From Stercorarius parasiticus (taxonomy: Eukaryota; Chordata; Aves; Charadriiformes; Stercorariidae), in the NCBI GenBank assembly GCA_013396915.1, contig VWZL01001987.1, forward strand, positions 195,087 to 259,086: 64,000 nucleotides of DNA. The letters are read 5' to 3'. Both the position numbers and the translations under genes were made by a program. Of this stretch, positions 1 through 12,200 are shown piece after piece (position 1 is the first letter of the stretch; every line of letters starts with the position of its first letter). The notes beneath the pieces are model-generated. The model had not been told where the DNA came from. It saw only the letters and a program-made list of their open reading frames with translations, and ran no database searches.

Positions 1-130
1 CATGGTTTTGCTGGGAAAGGCCTTTTAAAGGCCATCTAGTCCAACACCCTGCCCTGGGCAGGGACATCCTCACCCAGCCCAGGGTGCTGGGAGCCCCGTC
101 CATCCCGACCCACCCTGCTCGGCACCGGGG
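1..130 (-). repeat. CR1 LINE 3' fragment (cut by window edge)
   Basis: The wording ggccatctagtccaacaccc, tgccctgggcagggacatcc and cacccagcccagggtgctgg is the antisense of a CR1 3' end. The 3' tip runs off the left edge, and similarity fades after about 130. Confidence 0.85.
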
Positions 131-3100
131 CATATGGAAGCAGACGCCGGCGTCCTGCCCGTCGGGAGATGGTATGCTGCCGTCCTGGCTGCGGCGGGGA
201 ACTCTCCGATGAGAGATTCCATACCCGACAGACAACAGCGGCAGCTTTGGAAGACACAGTGTTAGGTCAGAAGCTTAAGGCCAGTGGAGACACCAGGTTT
301 TCCACCTTGATCTCTTCCATAACACAGATTAAACTTCCCCCGCACACCCTGTGTTGATCCCCCGTGCTTTGGGTCGGTCTCCAGTAGCCTGACCGTGTGC
401 CCCAAAGATCAGGGAGCCAATCCTCCCTCCGCAGCAGGGACGGGAGCAGTGGGTGACACAGCCCTGGGCCAGCGGGACCCCCGCAGCCTCCGTCCCTCCC
501 CAGCGCAGAGCCGCCGCTCCTGCTCCTCTCCCACTGCGCCCCGGGTACCAGCCAAACCGACCCGGGCTCTCTAGAGAGATAACGATGCAGATCACTGCTC
601 TCAGACCAGTATAACAATTAGCACGTATTTGACATCAGGGGGACCATTCTGCCTTCACAAATCACAAATAAATTATTAAACCTTTCCCCACCCCCGCAGG
701 TTGACATTCCCCTCGCACGGCTGTGCCGGAGCAGCCGGGAGGACGAGGACTTTTCATATCAACTTTCACAGGGTTGGTTTTACTATAGAGAAAATACATT
801 TCCGAGAGAGGGGGAGGACTGGACTCCCATCCTGTTCAGCTGGTGATCCAAAGTTCACATTCAGTTACACTTTTTGGTCCTCACTGCCTTCTCCGTAACG
901 CAATTCACACATACCCACTTCCTCACCCCGAGCGCTGTCGCAAGAACGGGGTACTTTAGAAGAATGGGGAACGAGAGTAGTAGAAATCCAGATTTTGTCT
1001 AAAACTATGGGTCAAATCCAGAAGTGGTTCCCTGAGCTTCTATCTATATTATTGGAGGGATTCATCACTTTTAAGAGTCTTTATTCCCTTGAGGTATTTA
1101 ATGATACATTTTTGAAAGACACTTGTACCTGATGTACCTAAGGTAGAGCTATTGTCCAGGTTAGAATTCACGCTGGTCAGACACCTTGAAGAACATCAAT
1201 AGCCGTGACTTTCTAATGCGTATATCTGTAGATGCATTAAGCAGCTAACACAACCGTATTTATCACTGACCACAGTAATTAACTGTGCGTGTGACATTTA
1301 CTATAGTAAATACAATAACTGGAGCAGATATAAAAGCAGAGCTTTAAATACGCAGCCTCTTAATGGAAGAGCCGTCAATCCTGCTTCCCCTGTTCAGGTG
1401 CTGCCCGCCTGTAACCTGGCATTTCTTGCAGCTGCGGCGCAGGACGCTCCCCCCTCCCCGGGCAGCGTCAGGTCGGCGGTGCCAGAGCCCCTGCTCTACT
1501 CGCAGGGCTGCGGCGGCCGCTCCGCAGCCGGCAAAACTCCCATGAACTGACCGGCACTTCCCCAGCTGCGACTCCTGCCCTCCAAGCCCCCACTCGCGCA
1601 CGGCATTCACCGTATTTTAAACACAACTATAGAAAAGCGCGTCGGAGAGAAAGTAAACAAGTGAGCAAGGGAAAAAGCCCAAGCCATGGTGAGAGACGGG
1701 TTTTTGCCGACGGCCGGCACCCCCAGACCCCCAGTGCTCTTTGCAGGGCAGCGGGGGCTGACGCCTTGTCTGAGACTATATGCAACAGACAACAAGCCCC
1801 ACAGCTGGAGGTCCCCATCTTTTTTTTTTTTGATTGCTGGGAAGGTCTAATTGCTCTATTTTATTTTCATATCCATCTCAGAGGCAGGCTAATCAATGGT
1901 TAGTAACGACAGAGCAAACCTGCCGGCCGTGCGCTGGGTGCCGTGTCCCTGCAGCGCCCGCTCCGGCCGCAGAGGCAGCTCTCCCCGCAAGCTCCAGGGC
2001 GCCGTTCCGCGAGGACAGAGCCCTTCCACGGAACTCTCACACCACAACCAGCGTTTCTCCCCAGTTAGCTTCTACGCCTTTAAGAAAACCCTAATCTGAT
2101 GTGCCTCTCTGGGATTTGCTAACTCACGGCCAGTGCTGCTCAATGCTTTATGACCTTAATGATAAGAAGAGCCTAAGCGGTAAAGCCAGTGTTAAACTGT
2201 ACGTGAACATGAACCAAAAGGCTGATTCTCATGTGTTTCCGGGCTAAAAAAGGTCAGGAGTGAATTTATGCGCTTTTCTGTCTAGAACGTAGGGCACAAA
2301 GGCTTCCCAAGTTCATTTTCATCGTCTGATCCCTCTGCTTTATCACACCCAACCTCTCGCTCTCTCCTCTGATCGTCTTCTGCATTTCCTCCCCTGTTCC
2401 GCTCCGAATTCCTTCTTACTTCTTCCTAGACATAAAGACTGAAGAATCAGCAGGAAATGGCCACAGTGGCAGAGTCAGGTTCTCATCCGCTCTTAGGGAG
2501 GCAGATAAGAATGGTTTCCAGTTCTAATATGTTAAACTGGAAGGAAAAAAGCCCTTTTAAAAATCTATATTGAAGCTTTTATCCAATTAATATTTCATTA
2601 CAGATGCCTGGGGAGGGACCAGTCACTCCTTGATCGTTCCATTCTGAAAAGCTGAAAACAGTTTGTTGAGTTTTAAATTCTTACTTTTTAATAAGAAATC
2701 TTTGTAAGTTACTAATTAAAAAAATAATTCAAGTAAATGTTTTTTCCTCGATTGGATTGTTCTTCTTATTGCTTTCTGCAGTGTGATGAACAAATATTAA
2801 AGCCATTCTGGCTTCCCGGCAGTTGCTGTGGCTGGAGCAGCGCTTTTCAAACGGCAATCCACCCTCCACCATCAAGCAGTTAACAAACTGAGAACGGTCT
2901 TTGTTCTTTTATTAAAAAACCTGACAAATACATTTTTGATGACGAAGCCGGCGGGGGAGTGGGATAGCTGGTTCCAGCCGTGCTGGAGCAATCCCCGTGC
3001 CGCCAGGTCCCACAGGTCCCAGCCCCTAGAGGGAGTCGGGGATGCCCCGCGCTGTGGGCAACCAGGGGCCTGCACGGCACAGCAACAGCTGCCGCACAGC

Positions 3101-3484
3101 CTTGCTACCTTCAACTCATCAGGGACTTGTTCTTCCCAAGTGTAATAAACTCCGTTTCCAGGTTTCCAGATTATTTTCCGAAACCCAGAGACACTGTGCC
3201 TGACATTGCGTTATCATGGCGATGCAACTCCCTGTCCTCACGGGCCACTCTGGGCTCGGTGCGATTCCCCGTCCTGGGCCACAGACCCACCTGGAAGGAG
3301 CCCGGCATGGGTGGGGAAAGGCAGCGGACCTGAGCGTTCCGGCACCCCCAGTGTGCCCAGCTCCTGCTTCCCCACCGCTTGGGAAGGGTAATGACAATCC
3401 ATCTCCCCTCACAGCCTGGTACCTGGGTCCTGGCCCAAAGTGAGGGGCTTCAGAACTTCACAGTCTAGCAAGTTTGGGGCTTGC
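131..3484. other. Intergenic, no gene recognised
   Basis: The sequence has mixed GC content. ORFs are short and overlap on both strands. About 1060-1345 is AT-rich with homeodomain-like TAATTA/TTAAT words. I see no exon with splice sites and a known protein. Confidence 0.7.
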
Positions 3485-3959
3485 GAACTGGTGGAAAGCA
3501 CCAGAATAGGGCTATGAAGATGCTGAGGGGCTGGAGCATCTCTGTGCTGAGGAAAGGCTGAGAGCCCTGGGGCTGTTCCGCTGGAGAAGAGAAGACCAAG
3601 AGGGGATCTCATCAATGCTCAGCAAGAGCTAAAGGGCGGGGGGCAAGAGGATTGGCCCAGACTCTTCTCAGTGGTGCCCGGGGACAGGACAAGGGGCAAC
3701 GGGCACCAACTGGAACACGGAAACTCCATCTCAACATGAGGAGGAACAACTTTCCTGTGAGGGCGGCAGAGCCCTGGCACAGGCTGCCCAGAGAGGTGGT
3801 GGAGTCTCCGTCTCTGGAGACATTCCAACCCCGCCTGGACATGTTCCTGTGCAACTGCTGTGGGTGACCCTGCTCTGGCAGGGGTTGGACTGGAGGAGCT
3901 CCAGCGGTCCCCTCCAGCCCCTGCCAGCCTGGGATTCTGGGATTCTGTGGTTCTGTGAA
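3485..3959 (+). repeat. CR1 LINE 3' end, about 475 bp
   Basis: Sense CR1 reads from agaatagggctatgaagatg through gaggaaaggctgagagccct and agaggtggtggagtctccgt to the 3' terminus of repeated gattctg units (gattctgggattctgtggtt) at about 3931-3959. It is 5'-truncated, as nearly all CR1 copies are. Confidence 0.95.
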
Positions 3960-6625
3960 TATTTCATTGTCTAAGTTGGGCCAAAATGGAAAAGCACCTG
4001 ATGAAAGACAATTATCTCAGACCCCATAAACAGCAACTCCAAGCACGATCCCTGGAGCTGCCCTGGGTGGCAGCGTCTGTGACCAGCACCTCCCCGGAGC
4101 TGGGACATTCTCAGGTACTTCAGAGACTGTCTGCCAGCAAAGCCAACGAAGCGCCAGGGCCAAGTCAGACTTCTCGACGCACAATTATCACCTGCTGAGG
4201 AACGCTGATGCATGGTATTTACTCTGAACTCCAGAAGAGGGAAATCTCAACTATAAGCCAACCTCTCCCATCCACCGCTCTACCTCTCCGTGTGTTTGAA
4301 TACCCGCATTAGCCCCCAGGACTGGGGGGGTCTGTATTTCACTGTACCCAAATGTTTCTGTCTGTCTGTCTGGGCGCGACTCCTTGAATGGCGTGTGTCT
4401 GTATGTTTTGTGTTTACACCTATGCACATACATACACTTTGATTTAGGATGCCCTACTGGAGTAGTTAGTGTGAATCTTGTCACTCTCAAATCTGTAATT
4501 AAGTCGCTGTTTTAATTATAACATATTCCACTGAATCACCTTGTTAATCCTTAAACTGGTTAATGATTAAGTGCTGCTAAAATTCAACCTTTTGATCCAC
4601 CTCAAACCATTAATAAATCTTGGATCGCTGCTAAATCATAACCATGTCAAATATTTCACCCGCAACAGATATTACAGGGCTGCGGGAAGGACGGGGAAGG
4701 GTCTTCATGGCAGGCTCTTCCCGAGGAAGGCTCGCTGAGCGAGGGACCCCGACCCGCGAGGGGCTGCCGAGCCGCCCCGTGGCGGCAGAGGGGGAAATCG
4801 CCCCTCAGACCCCCGCGTTCGCCCGAGGTCTGGGGAGCCCTGTGAGATGGGAGCATCTGCAAATCCTCCCTCTGCTCCTTCCAGCTGAACTTACAGCGAC
4901 TGCTCCGTTTGAGAAGCAAACTCCCAGTGAGCATCCGCCAGCCCTGCCCACCCGACGCCCCGGCTCCCCCAGGCAAATTACCTCACGGGCGGTACGCCGA
5001 GGTCCTGGAAGAAGGGGAGGAGTCATTTAAAGAGGGAGACGGCAAAGCGGGAGAGGGAATATCGGCATGCAGCTGCTGAGCTGTTTCTGCAATCAGATCT
5101 ATTACTTACATTTGTAACGCCAATGGATTTTCCCAGGAACGGCTCGCTACGCGCCGTGCCAGGAAGGCTCTCCAGCACCTCGCAGCTGGGGAGACAAACA
5201 CGCTGGGACGAGATGCTCACAGCAAATTGATTCATATGGTCAATATTTAGTGTTGAAGGGTCAATCACCAGCACACAGCCTGTCTCTATTAAGAATAAGC
5301 CCAATGCTAAACTCATCATTCAGTTTCTCCAGCAGCAACAAGTCCTCTGTATCTCCGCAGATCAGACACTTCCATTCAATAGTTAATTATGGGAGCGAGT
5401 ACCCAATTTAGTCCTGCCAGCTTGGAAGAAAAACACTAAACTGATGTGGTTTAAGTAAGATTAACATGGGGCTGCCTACCAGCTGCCTATGCAAAGAGAA
5501 GGAAGATGTTCTCCAGTCAGGGGCTCCAAAAGAAATCAGTGGCTGCCCTCTGCTCTGACACCGACCCTGTTCCTGGGCAGCTCATCCAAACCTCCTCCGC
5601 TCCCTCCTCGCGGGAAACCGGGGCTCGCCGGCGGGACAGGGAATTGGGAAATGCTCGTACCACATGCCAGAGACACACTGTTGAAGGAGAGCCCAAGCTC
5701 GCTTCCTTCCGTGTTATGACTATTCCTTCCGTTCAAAGGATGCTGCCGGGCCCCGCGCTGTCGCAGAGCACCAGACCTGGCCACCAACACTCTGCCACCG
5801 CTGCCGACGCCGTGGCAGCACCTGCAGAGCCACAGGCACCCACTTTGCTGTGAGCGATAACACAAATGTTCCCAGCCCTAATGACAGCCCAAGACCTCCG
5901 AGTGCTCAGCACTGGGGGAGCCAGCCTAAGGAAAACAAATCCTCCTCCATAAAGCAGCCGTGCATCGCCAGGTGTGCCGGCCCACTGCCTGCAGACACGT
6001 ATCGATCGTAAAATTCAATTATAAATTGTAAAGGCGAAGCATGAGCTTATAAAAAAAATTGTATTTACGGTACATTAACAAGATCAGCCTGGGCAATCCC
6101 AGCGTCCACGTGCTGCTTCCAGCTCCCCTGGAAAGGTATGGGAACCAGACCACGCAAGGAAACCACCCATACGCTGGGAATATTCCTCTCACGGATAATT
6201 ATCAGTTGCACTCCAGGGTAAGCTAAAGCTCTCCACCGTGCCATAAAATAAGTTTTGCAGTCTTAGTCCCCTCAAGACCTCCTACATTCCTCAACACTCC
6301 ACTGAAATTCTTCCACAAACATCATTTTACAATTGCTTGCACACTGGAAAATACTTTTTGCATTCAAAAACAAGTAATGCCACCCTTGGATCTAGGATTT
6401 GCTCTGCTACCTCTCAGAGAAATCATTCGAGGACTTGGGGGAGACTGGTTTGGGTTTTTTTCTTGGTAAGAGAATGGAGGAATCTAATTTAAAAATCTGA
6501 TTTTTGACTGGGGCCATCTGAATTTGGGGTTTTTGTCTTAACAGTGGCCCGAGCTGATTTCCCTGTGACGGGTGGGTGGTGCAGAGCCTTGACTCACACA
6601 CCAGGCAACCACCGGGGCCTAAGGC
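3960..6625. other. Intergenic, no gene recognised
   Basis: An AT-rich stretch at about 4495-4660 has several homeodomain-type sites and may be a conserved non-coding element. The GC-rich patch 4680-5040 has open frames on both strands but no protein I recognise. Confidence 0.7.
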
Positions 6626-6940
6626 AATCATACAATCACAGAACGGTTTGGGCTGGAAGGGACCTTAAAGGCCACCCAGTGGCACCCCCTGCCCTGGGCA
6701 GGGACACCTCCCACCAGCCCAGGTTGCTCCAAGCCCCGTCCAACCTGGCCTTGAACCCCTCCAGGGATGGGGCAGCCACAGCTTCTCTGGGCAACCTGGG
6801 CCAGGGGCTCACCCCCCTCACAGCAAACGATTTCTTCATAATATCCAATCTCAATCTCCCCTCTTTCAGTTTGAAGCCATTACCCCTCGTCCTCTCAATG
6901 TCCTGGCCCTGGCCAGCCAGCGAGCATGTCCCTCCTCCAA
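6626..6940 (-). repeat. CR1 LINE 3' end
   Basis: The plus strand reads caatcacagaacggtttggg, ctggaagggaccttaaaggc and so on, the antisense of a CR1 3' end. It continues to about the ccctcgtcctctcaatgtcc segment. A 120-base block (6683-6802) is identical to the reverse complement of 9075-9194. A chance 221-residue frame that runs over it is not a gene. Confidence 0.95.
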
Positions 6941-8942
6941 AGATGGGAAGAACTTCAGCAGGGATGGGGGGAACCACTGACCCCCTCCCTCTTCCTTCTG
7001 CCACCCCAGACTTCAACCACTCCACCCTGCACCCCTCGGGCCCGACCCCCCAAAGCGGGGAGCGCAGGAGCACGCGGTGGGAGCAGCTCTGCCCGTCCCT
7101 CTGCCCTCGCTTTAAATTAGCAAAATCCAGGTTTGCTCGGGTGTGTAATTCCCCAGGGGAAGGCTCAGCCCTGGAGAAATTCCTGCTTAGCCCAGAGCAT
7201 CTCGTTTAGCAGCTCGTGTCACCTCTGTCCTCACTTTTCTGAACAGAGACACTCAGTAGGGCTGCTGCAAGTTTGGTTTCGATCTTTTCCTTCCTAAAAT
7301 CAAAGGAAGGAATCACGTTAAGCTGCCTGGGACCAGGCCTGCACATAACGTTCTGGAAATGTCCCTTCCCTACACCTTCTCCAGAGGGCACATGCAGACA
7401 TGCGGTTCCGCAGCCCGTGGGGGACGTGGCCATCCCAGCCCTCCGCACGGGGGCCACTTCGATCAGGGCGAGCTCGTTACAACAGATTGTCAGCAGTTTT
7501 CCTCCCAGGTGCAGGAATTCCCAAAGCTGCTTTTATCTTCACAAAACGCTTCAGGATGATACTGTCCAGCTCATTAAATACTCCACAAAATCCCACTTTT
7601 GCTCATCTTTTATACTAGCACCCACCTCATAATATTACATTTTTTCTTGGTCTTAATTTTCCAGTTCTTTAACTTCATAATTCTATTTAGGGTTGCGTTT
7701 TGTGTGATTACCATCTCACCTGCGTTTGCCTAGGCAGACCACCCAGCTTGTACGCTGTCTCCAGTAACTCCAGTACTGCCCGCTCACGCAGGCTCATTTA
7801 TAAGTTTGTTGGCAAACTTCACCCATTTCTTTGTGCATCAATTTATTAAAAGTTCGCAATTTACTGAATCCTCCTCTTTTTAGGTATAATTAATCTTGGA
7901 CTGGATCTTCCCTACAGTAAAAGCACATGGATGTCTCTGAGTTACTTCTATTGTTATTTTCAATTAACTGCCTGACAAAGCTGTTTGTTAACAGCAGCGT
8001 TCATCAATACACACACGTGTCACCTAACCAACCGCAATGGCAGCAAACCTGGGTATTTCTGAAGTAGTTCAAAAGTTGTGGTTGTTTTCACTTCCCTCAG
8101 TTTCTAATGTTTTCAAAAATATCACTGACAATTGGCTACTAAAGCAGAAGACAGCGCTGTTTCACTGGCCCGCTGGCCACTCCGCAGCCCAGCAGTGCCC
8201 CGTGTACCGCCCTCCGCAGCCAAGCACAGCCACAGGCTGCCGTCTCAGCCACGACACTGGAAACCCAAGATTAAATGCAGTGATGAACGCTTAAACCAAT
8301 ATCATTGGGAGCATAATTTGATTCTTCGCAGCACGCAGATAATAAAGTGTCTCTGCTTTCATAAACGCCCGTTGTGGGACACTGTGTTAGCAAGACTCAA
8401 AATGAGACAAAATAATTCACACAGGACGCAAAACGCCGCAGGATTCATCAGTTACTGTATTATAATCAGGTTTTAGGCAAGAAAGATGCATCAACAGAAA
8501 AGGCGTGAAAACCAATGGATTAACTCTACTTCTAACTATAGTTGCCTAATTCTTTATTGTTGAAAAGCGTTCGACACAAGGAAAAGCGAAGGTGTTCTGC
8601 CTCACGGGCCGGGGAAGTCGCGCAGGGGCTAACGCAAGAGCTGCCTCTCTGACGAGCTGTGCGAATCGTCACACCAAGCTGGCAAGGTGTCACACTGCCA
8701 GGACAGAGAGGTGACATGAGCGAGGGGCGCAGCGATGGCAGCAGAGTGACTCCAGCGCCCGGGGGAAGCCTCGGAGCATGCCATGGGGCGCTGGGCGCTG
8801 CCGAAGCCCCGGCTGCCTCTGCCTAAAGCCAGGCCCGAGGCTCCCCGACCCCGGGTGCCGCCTGCTCTCTCCAGACCCGTCCTCACACAGAGCGACCAGA
8901 GGAAGCCCTTCCCCGCTCTGAGAGACGCCCCTGGCCACAGAC
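6941..8942. other. Intergenic between two inverted CR1 copies
   Basis: This is about 2 kb of unique-looking sequence. No coding exon or RNA gene is recognised. Confidence 0.7.
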
Positions 8943-9254
8943 CATGGTATAGTGGTGATAGGACGAGGTGTAACGGCTTCAAACTGAAAGGGGAGATTTA
9001 GATGAGATCTCAGGAAGAAAACTCTTTCCTATGCCGGGGGTGAGACCCATCACCCAGGTGGTGGCAACTGGTGAGGCCCAGGTTGCCCAGAGAAGCTGTG
9101 GCTGCCCCATCCCTGGAGGGGTTCAAGGCCAGGTTGGACGGGGCTTGGAGCAACCTGGGCTGGTGGGAGGTGTCCCTGCCCAGGGCAGGGGGTGGCACTG
9201 GCTGGGCTTTAAGGTCCCTTCCAACCCAAATCATTCCGTGATTCCATGATTCGA
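8943..9254 (+). repeat. CR1 LINE 3' end
   Basis: Sense CR1 runs from about tggtataggacgaggtgta-type wording through ggttgcccagagaagctgtg to the terminus attccgtgattccatgattc. It is inverted relative to the copy at 6626-6940 and clearly of the same subfamily. Confidence 0.95.
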
Positions 9255-12200
9255 TGGCATGCGGGCCTTGGCTTCTTGCCTTCCACTGTGTGCATCTCCC
9301 TTGCAAACTGCATGTATCTTCCTTTCAAGCTCCATGCAAACCTCCATGCAAAGGCTTCTTCCTTACAAACGCTCCTCTTGTATAAAGGAGACCGCACTGA
9401 ACTGCGAAGACAGACTTGGCCTCACCTAGGAGCAGCAAAAATTTAATGCTGGAGGTCCAAAAAAGACATCCATAAGGGTTCATAGATGCCTATCCTGTTC
9501 TGCTCGCTTGAGAGAGAAACATTAAGTATTGAAGGACGCCTGCTGCCATAATTATTCATAAAGTATTACCTATTTTAATTGAATTCATACTCAGATATAT
9601 TTAACAAAAGCATTGTTTGTGAAGGATGGTAAGTCTCAGTGGCACAGTAACCCAGCGGACCAGAAACCACCGCAAAGGCTGCCGTGTGCAAGGGACAGCA
9701 CGTACCCGTGCTGTTGGCCACCGACCCTGAACAGATGAAACTGGTAAAACTGCCGCTTTCCAGCGCCGGGACAAGAGCAGCACGTCACCAGAGCCACCAG
9801 GATCTCTCCAGCCCAAAAGGAGAATCCTCACTTCTCTCCATCGGCTGGTTTTCAAGTCCAAGTCATTATCACGCCCATCGTGGCTACGAACTGCCAAGCT
9901 TCCCCTTTGCGCGCCTGAGCTCACCGAAACGCCAGCCAAACGCATGTTCCTCCCCAAGTTTAAACACCTGACCCTTTTCTAGGCATGGAACAAGAGACAG
10001 AAAAGAAATCTCGGCAGGAAGACACAGTCTTTGTCACAAAACCATCCCAATCACGGTGTATTAGCCATGGAACCGGTTACTAGATGTAACATTTTAAAGT
10101 ACCTTTAAATAATGCTTTAACTTATCAATATATTTAATTTAAGAAGAGATTGCCCTATAAGAGAAAATTGTGATGGGAATTCCTAAAGCCAGCCAGCCAA
10201 GCCACACCAGACATGAAGGCACAGCAGACGCCCGACCAACGACAAGAAATCTAACAGCCACCGTTGAGATTTCTTTTTCCCCAAACCCTAAATAAGTTGC
10301 ACCATCCACTGCACTGTAAGATCAGAGGAAATACAGTGTTCCAGGTTTACAGACTCCCTGAAATTACTTCTGGCAAATATTAAAATAAAGGTTTCTCACA
10401 AAATTAAAATAAAAAAAATAAAACTCCAGTGCAAGCTACATTTCGATAAATACAACAGTGGACAGGGACAGCGGGATATATGAATTTTCCAGGTTTAATT
10501 AAAAACTTATATAACTTTATTTTTCATGGAATGTAAAGAACATTTAAAGCGGAAAGAGGGGATTTCCTGAACAGACCTATTCTCAGTGATAACTGCCATT
10601 CTGACACCAGAGTGAAAATAAGCCATCTCCACAAGGAGACCAGCTAGCGGAGCATTTGGGGTGAAGGCTCCATGCTGCTGCCTGCACAGACGGGCGCAGA
10701 TCAAGAGGGGAAAATATAAAAGACGAGCTCCTCTGCCCTCCTCTGAGCAGATGAGGTGGCAGATGTGTGTGGGCATAACCGGTGAATGAAAAGCGCTTCT
10801 GCGGTAGGTGACTGGTCACAAGCGCCCTTCTGGGTTCCTTATGCAGTACTGCTATGGGAGAGGAGGAGGAGGGATGCAGAGGGGCCAACCCCAGGCAGCA
10901 GGACACCGACACCAGGAGTCACACCAACCTGGTGCAACTCCCAGCTCCAGCAAAGGGTCAGACCTGGGCCTTGGTTGGGACTTTGCTCCCCTCTACAGCT
11001 GCGCCAGAAGCATTTCTTCCATGTTACGAGCCAGGAGATAAAAACATAGACGACTTGAGGCAGAGACGTCAGAGAGAGACGATGTTATCAATGTAATGGC
11101 TCTCAGTACCTTTTATTATTGCTTTAATTTCATATCTACATTGGGAAGGCTTGTGCTTTGAAACGCAGCTACTGAAGACAGCGTTTCAGCATAGTATGGT
11201 CACCTGCGGTTCAATTTCTCCACAAGAGAAAATGTCCTCACAACCGGCTGAATATCATTACTCAAAAATACTGCAAATTATAGTCCGAAGACAACCTCCA
11301 CCATGAACTGGGGATCACCTGGAAGCTGCTGCCCGGAGCTGCCAGCTAGAAGGGATTTCTGCGTGCAGAGCACAGGGCTGCTCTGTGGGGATGAGCTGCC
11401 CTCAGTCAGCACCACACTGAAAAGGAAACGCGAGAAGCGACGAGAAGGGGAAAAGGAATATGAATGGTAGCTATCCTAGGGAATTTTTTTTTTTTTTTTA
11501 AACCAGCCATGCCGTCTGTCTTCTCTGTCATGCCTTTTAGGCTTGTCGTTATTAATCCATCACTCGTTCTTCTGAATTAGCAGACAGCAATTATGCATTC
11601 ATTCTTATGGGGTATAAAAATGAATCCTTAACCTTTAACTTGTGACGGAGCATCTCCATACAAAACACTTTCCCTTTATTAGTATTCTGCCCATTGACTC
11701 GGAGTGTGTGAATACTTGAAAATGGGTTCAGAGACATTTCCCTGTGTTTTACACATTTTTCACTTTAAAGAAAGATGAAAAACCATGACCCAGAAAAGCC
11801 GGTCCATTATGATAAATCTCCATAATACTGCAGTCATTAAAAAAAAAAAAAAAATCCTACTTGTTCCTATTTTCATTCATGTGGAGAAACTGTTTCTAAG
11901 AGACCCCAAAAGTTTAAATAGTTTTTATTAGAAAATGCATTAGTAAAAGTCTGGTATAATAAGGAACAATAGTGCCACCAAGTGGCTACGTATTGCAGAC
12001 GGCAGAATCAAGATTTCTTTAACTTACAGTTTTGATGGAAAGACACAGAAAACCAAATACAGTCATTTCAAGGAAGGCCATTACATTTACTTTTCCCCCG
12101 GTTTCTAGAAGAATATATATCTGTTACTTATATTTTTAAGCACCATAAGGTTGAAATGTAAAAATTAAAAAGTGTTTGAAAAGTCTTTCCCATTTCAAAC

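Noticed and set aside
6544..7209. 221-codon plus-strand ORF
   Set aside because: Most of it is antisense CR1 sequence, and the rest has no known similarity. It is a chance open frame.
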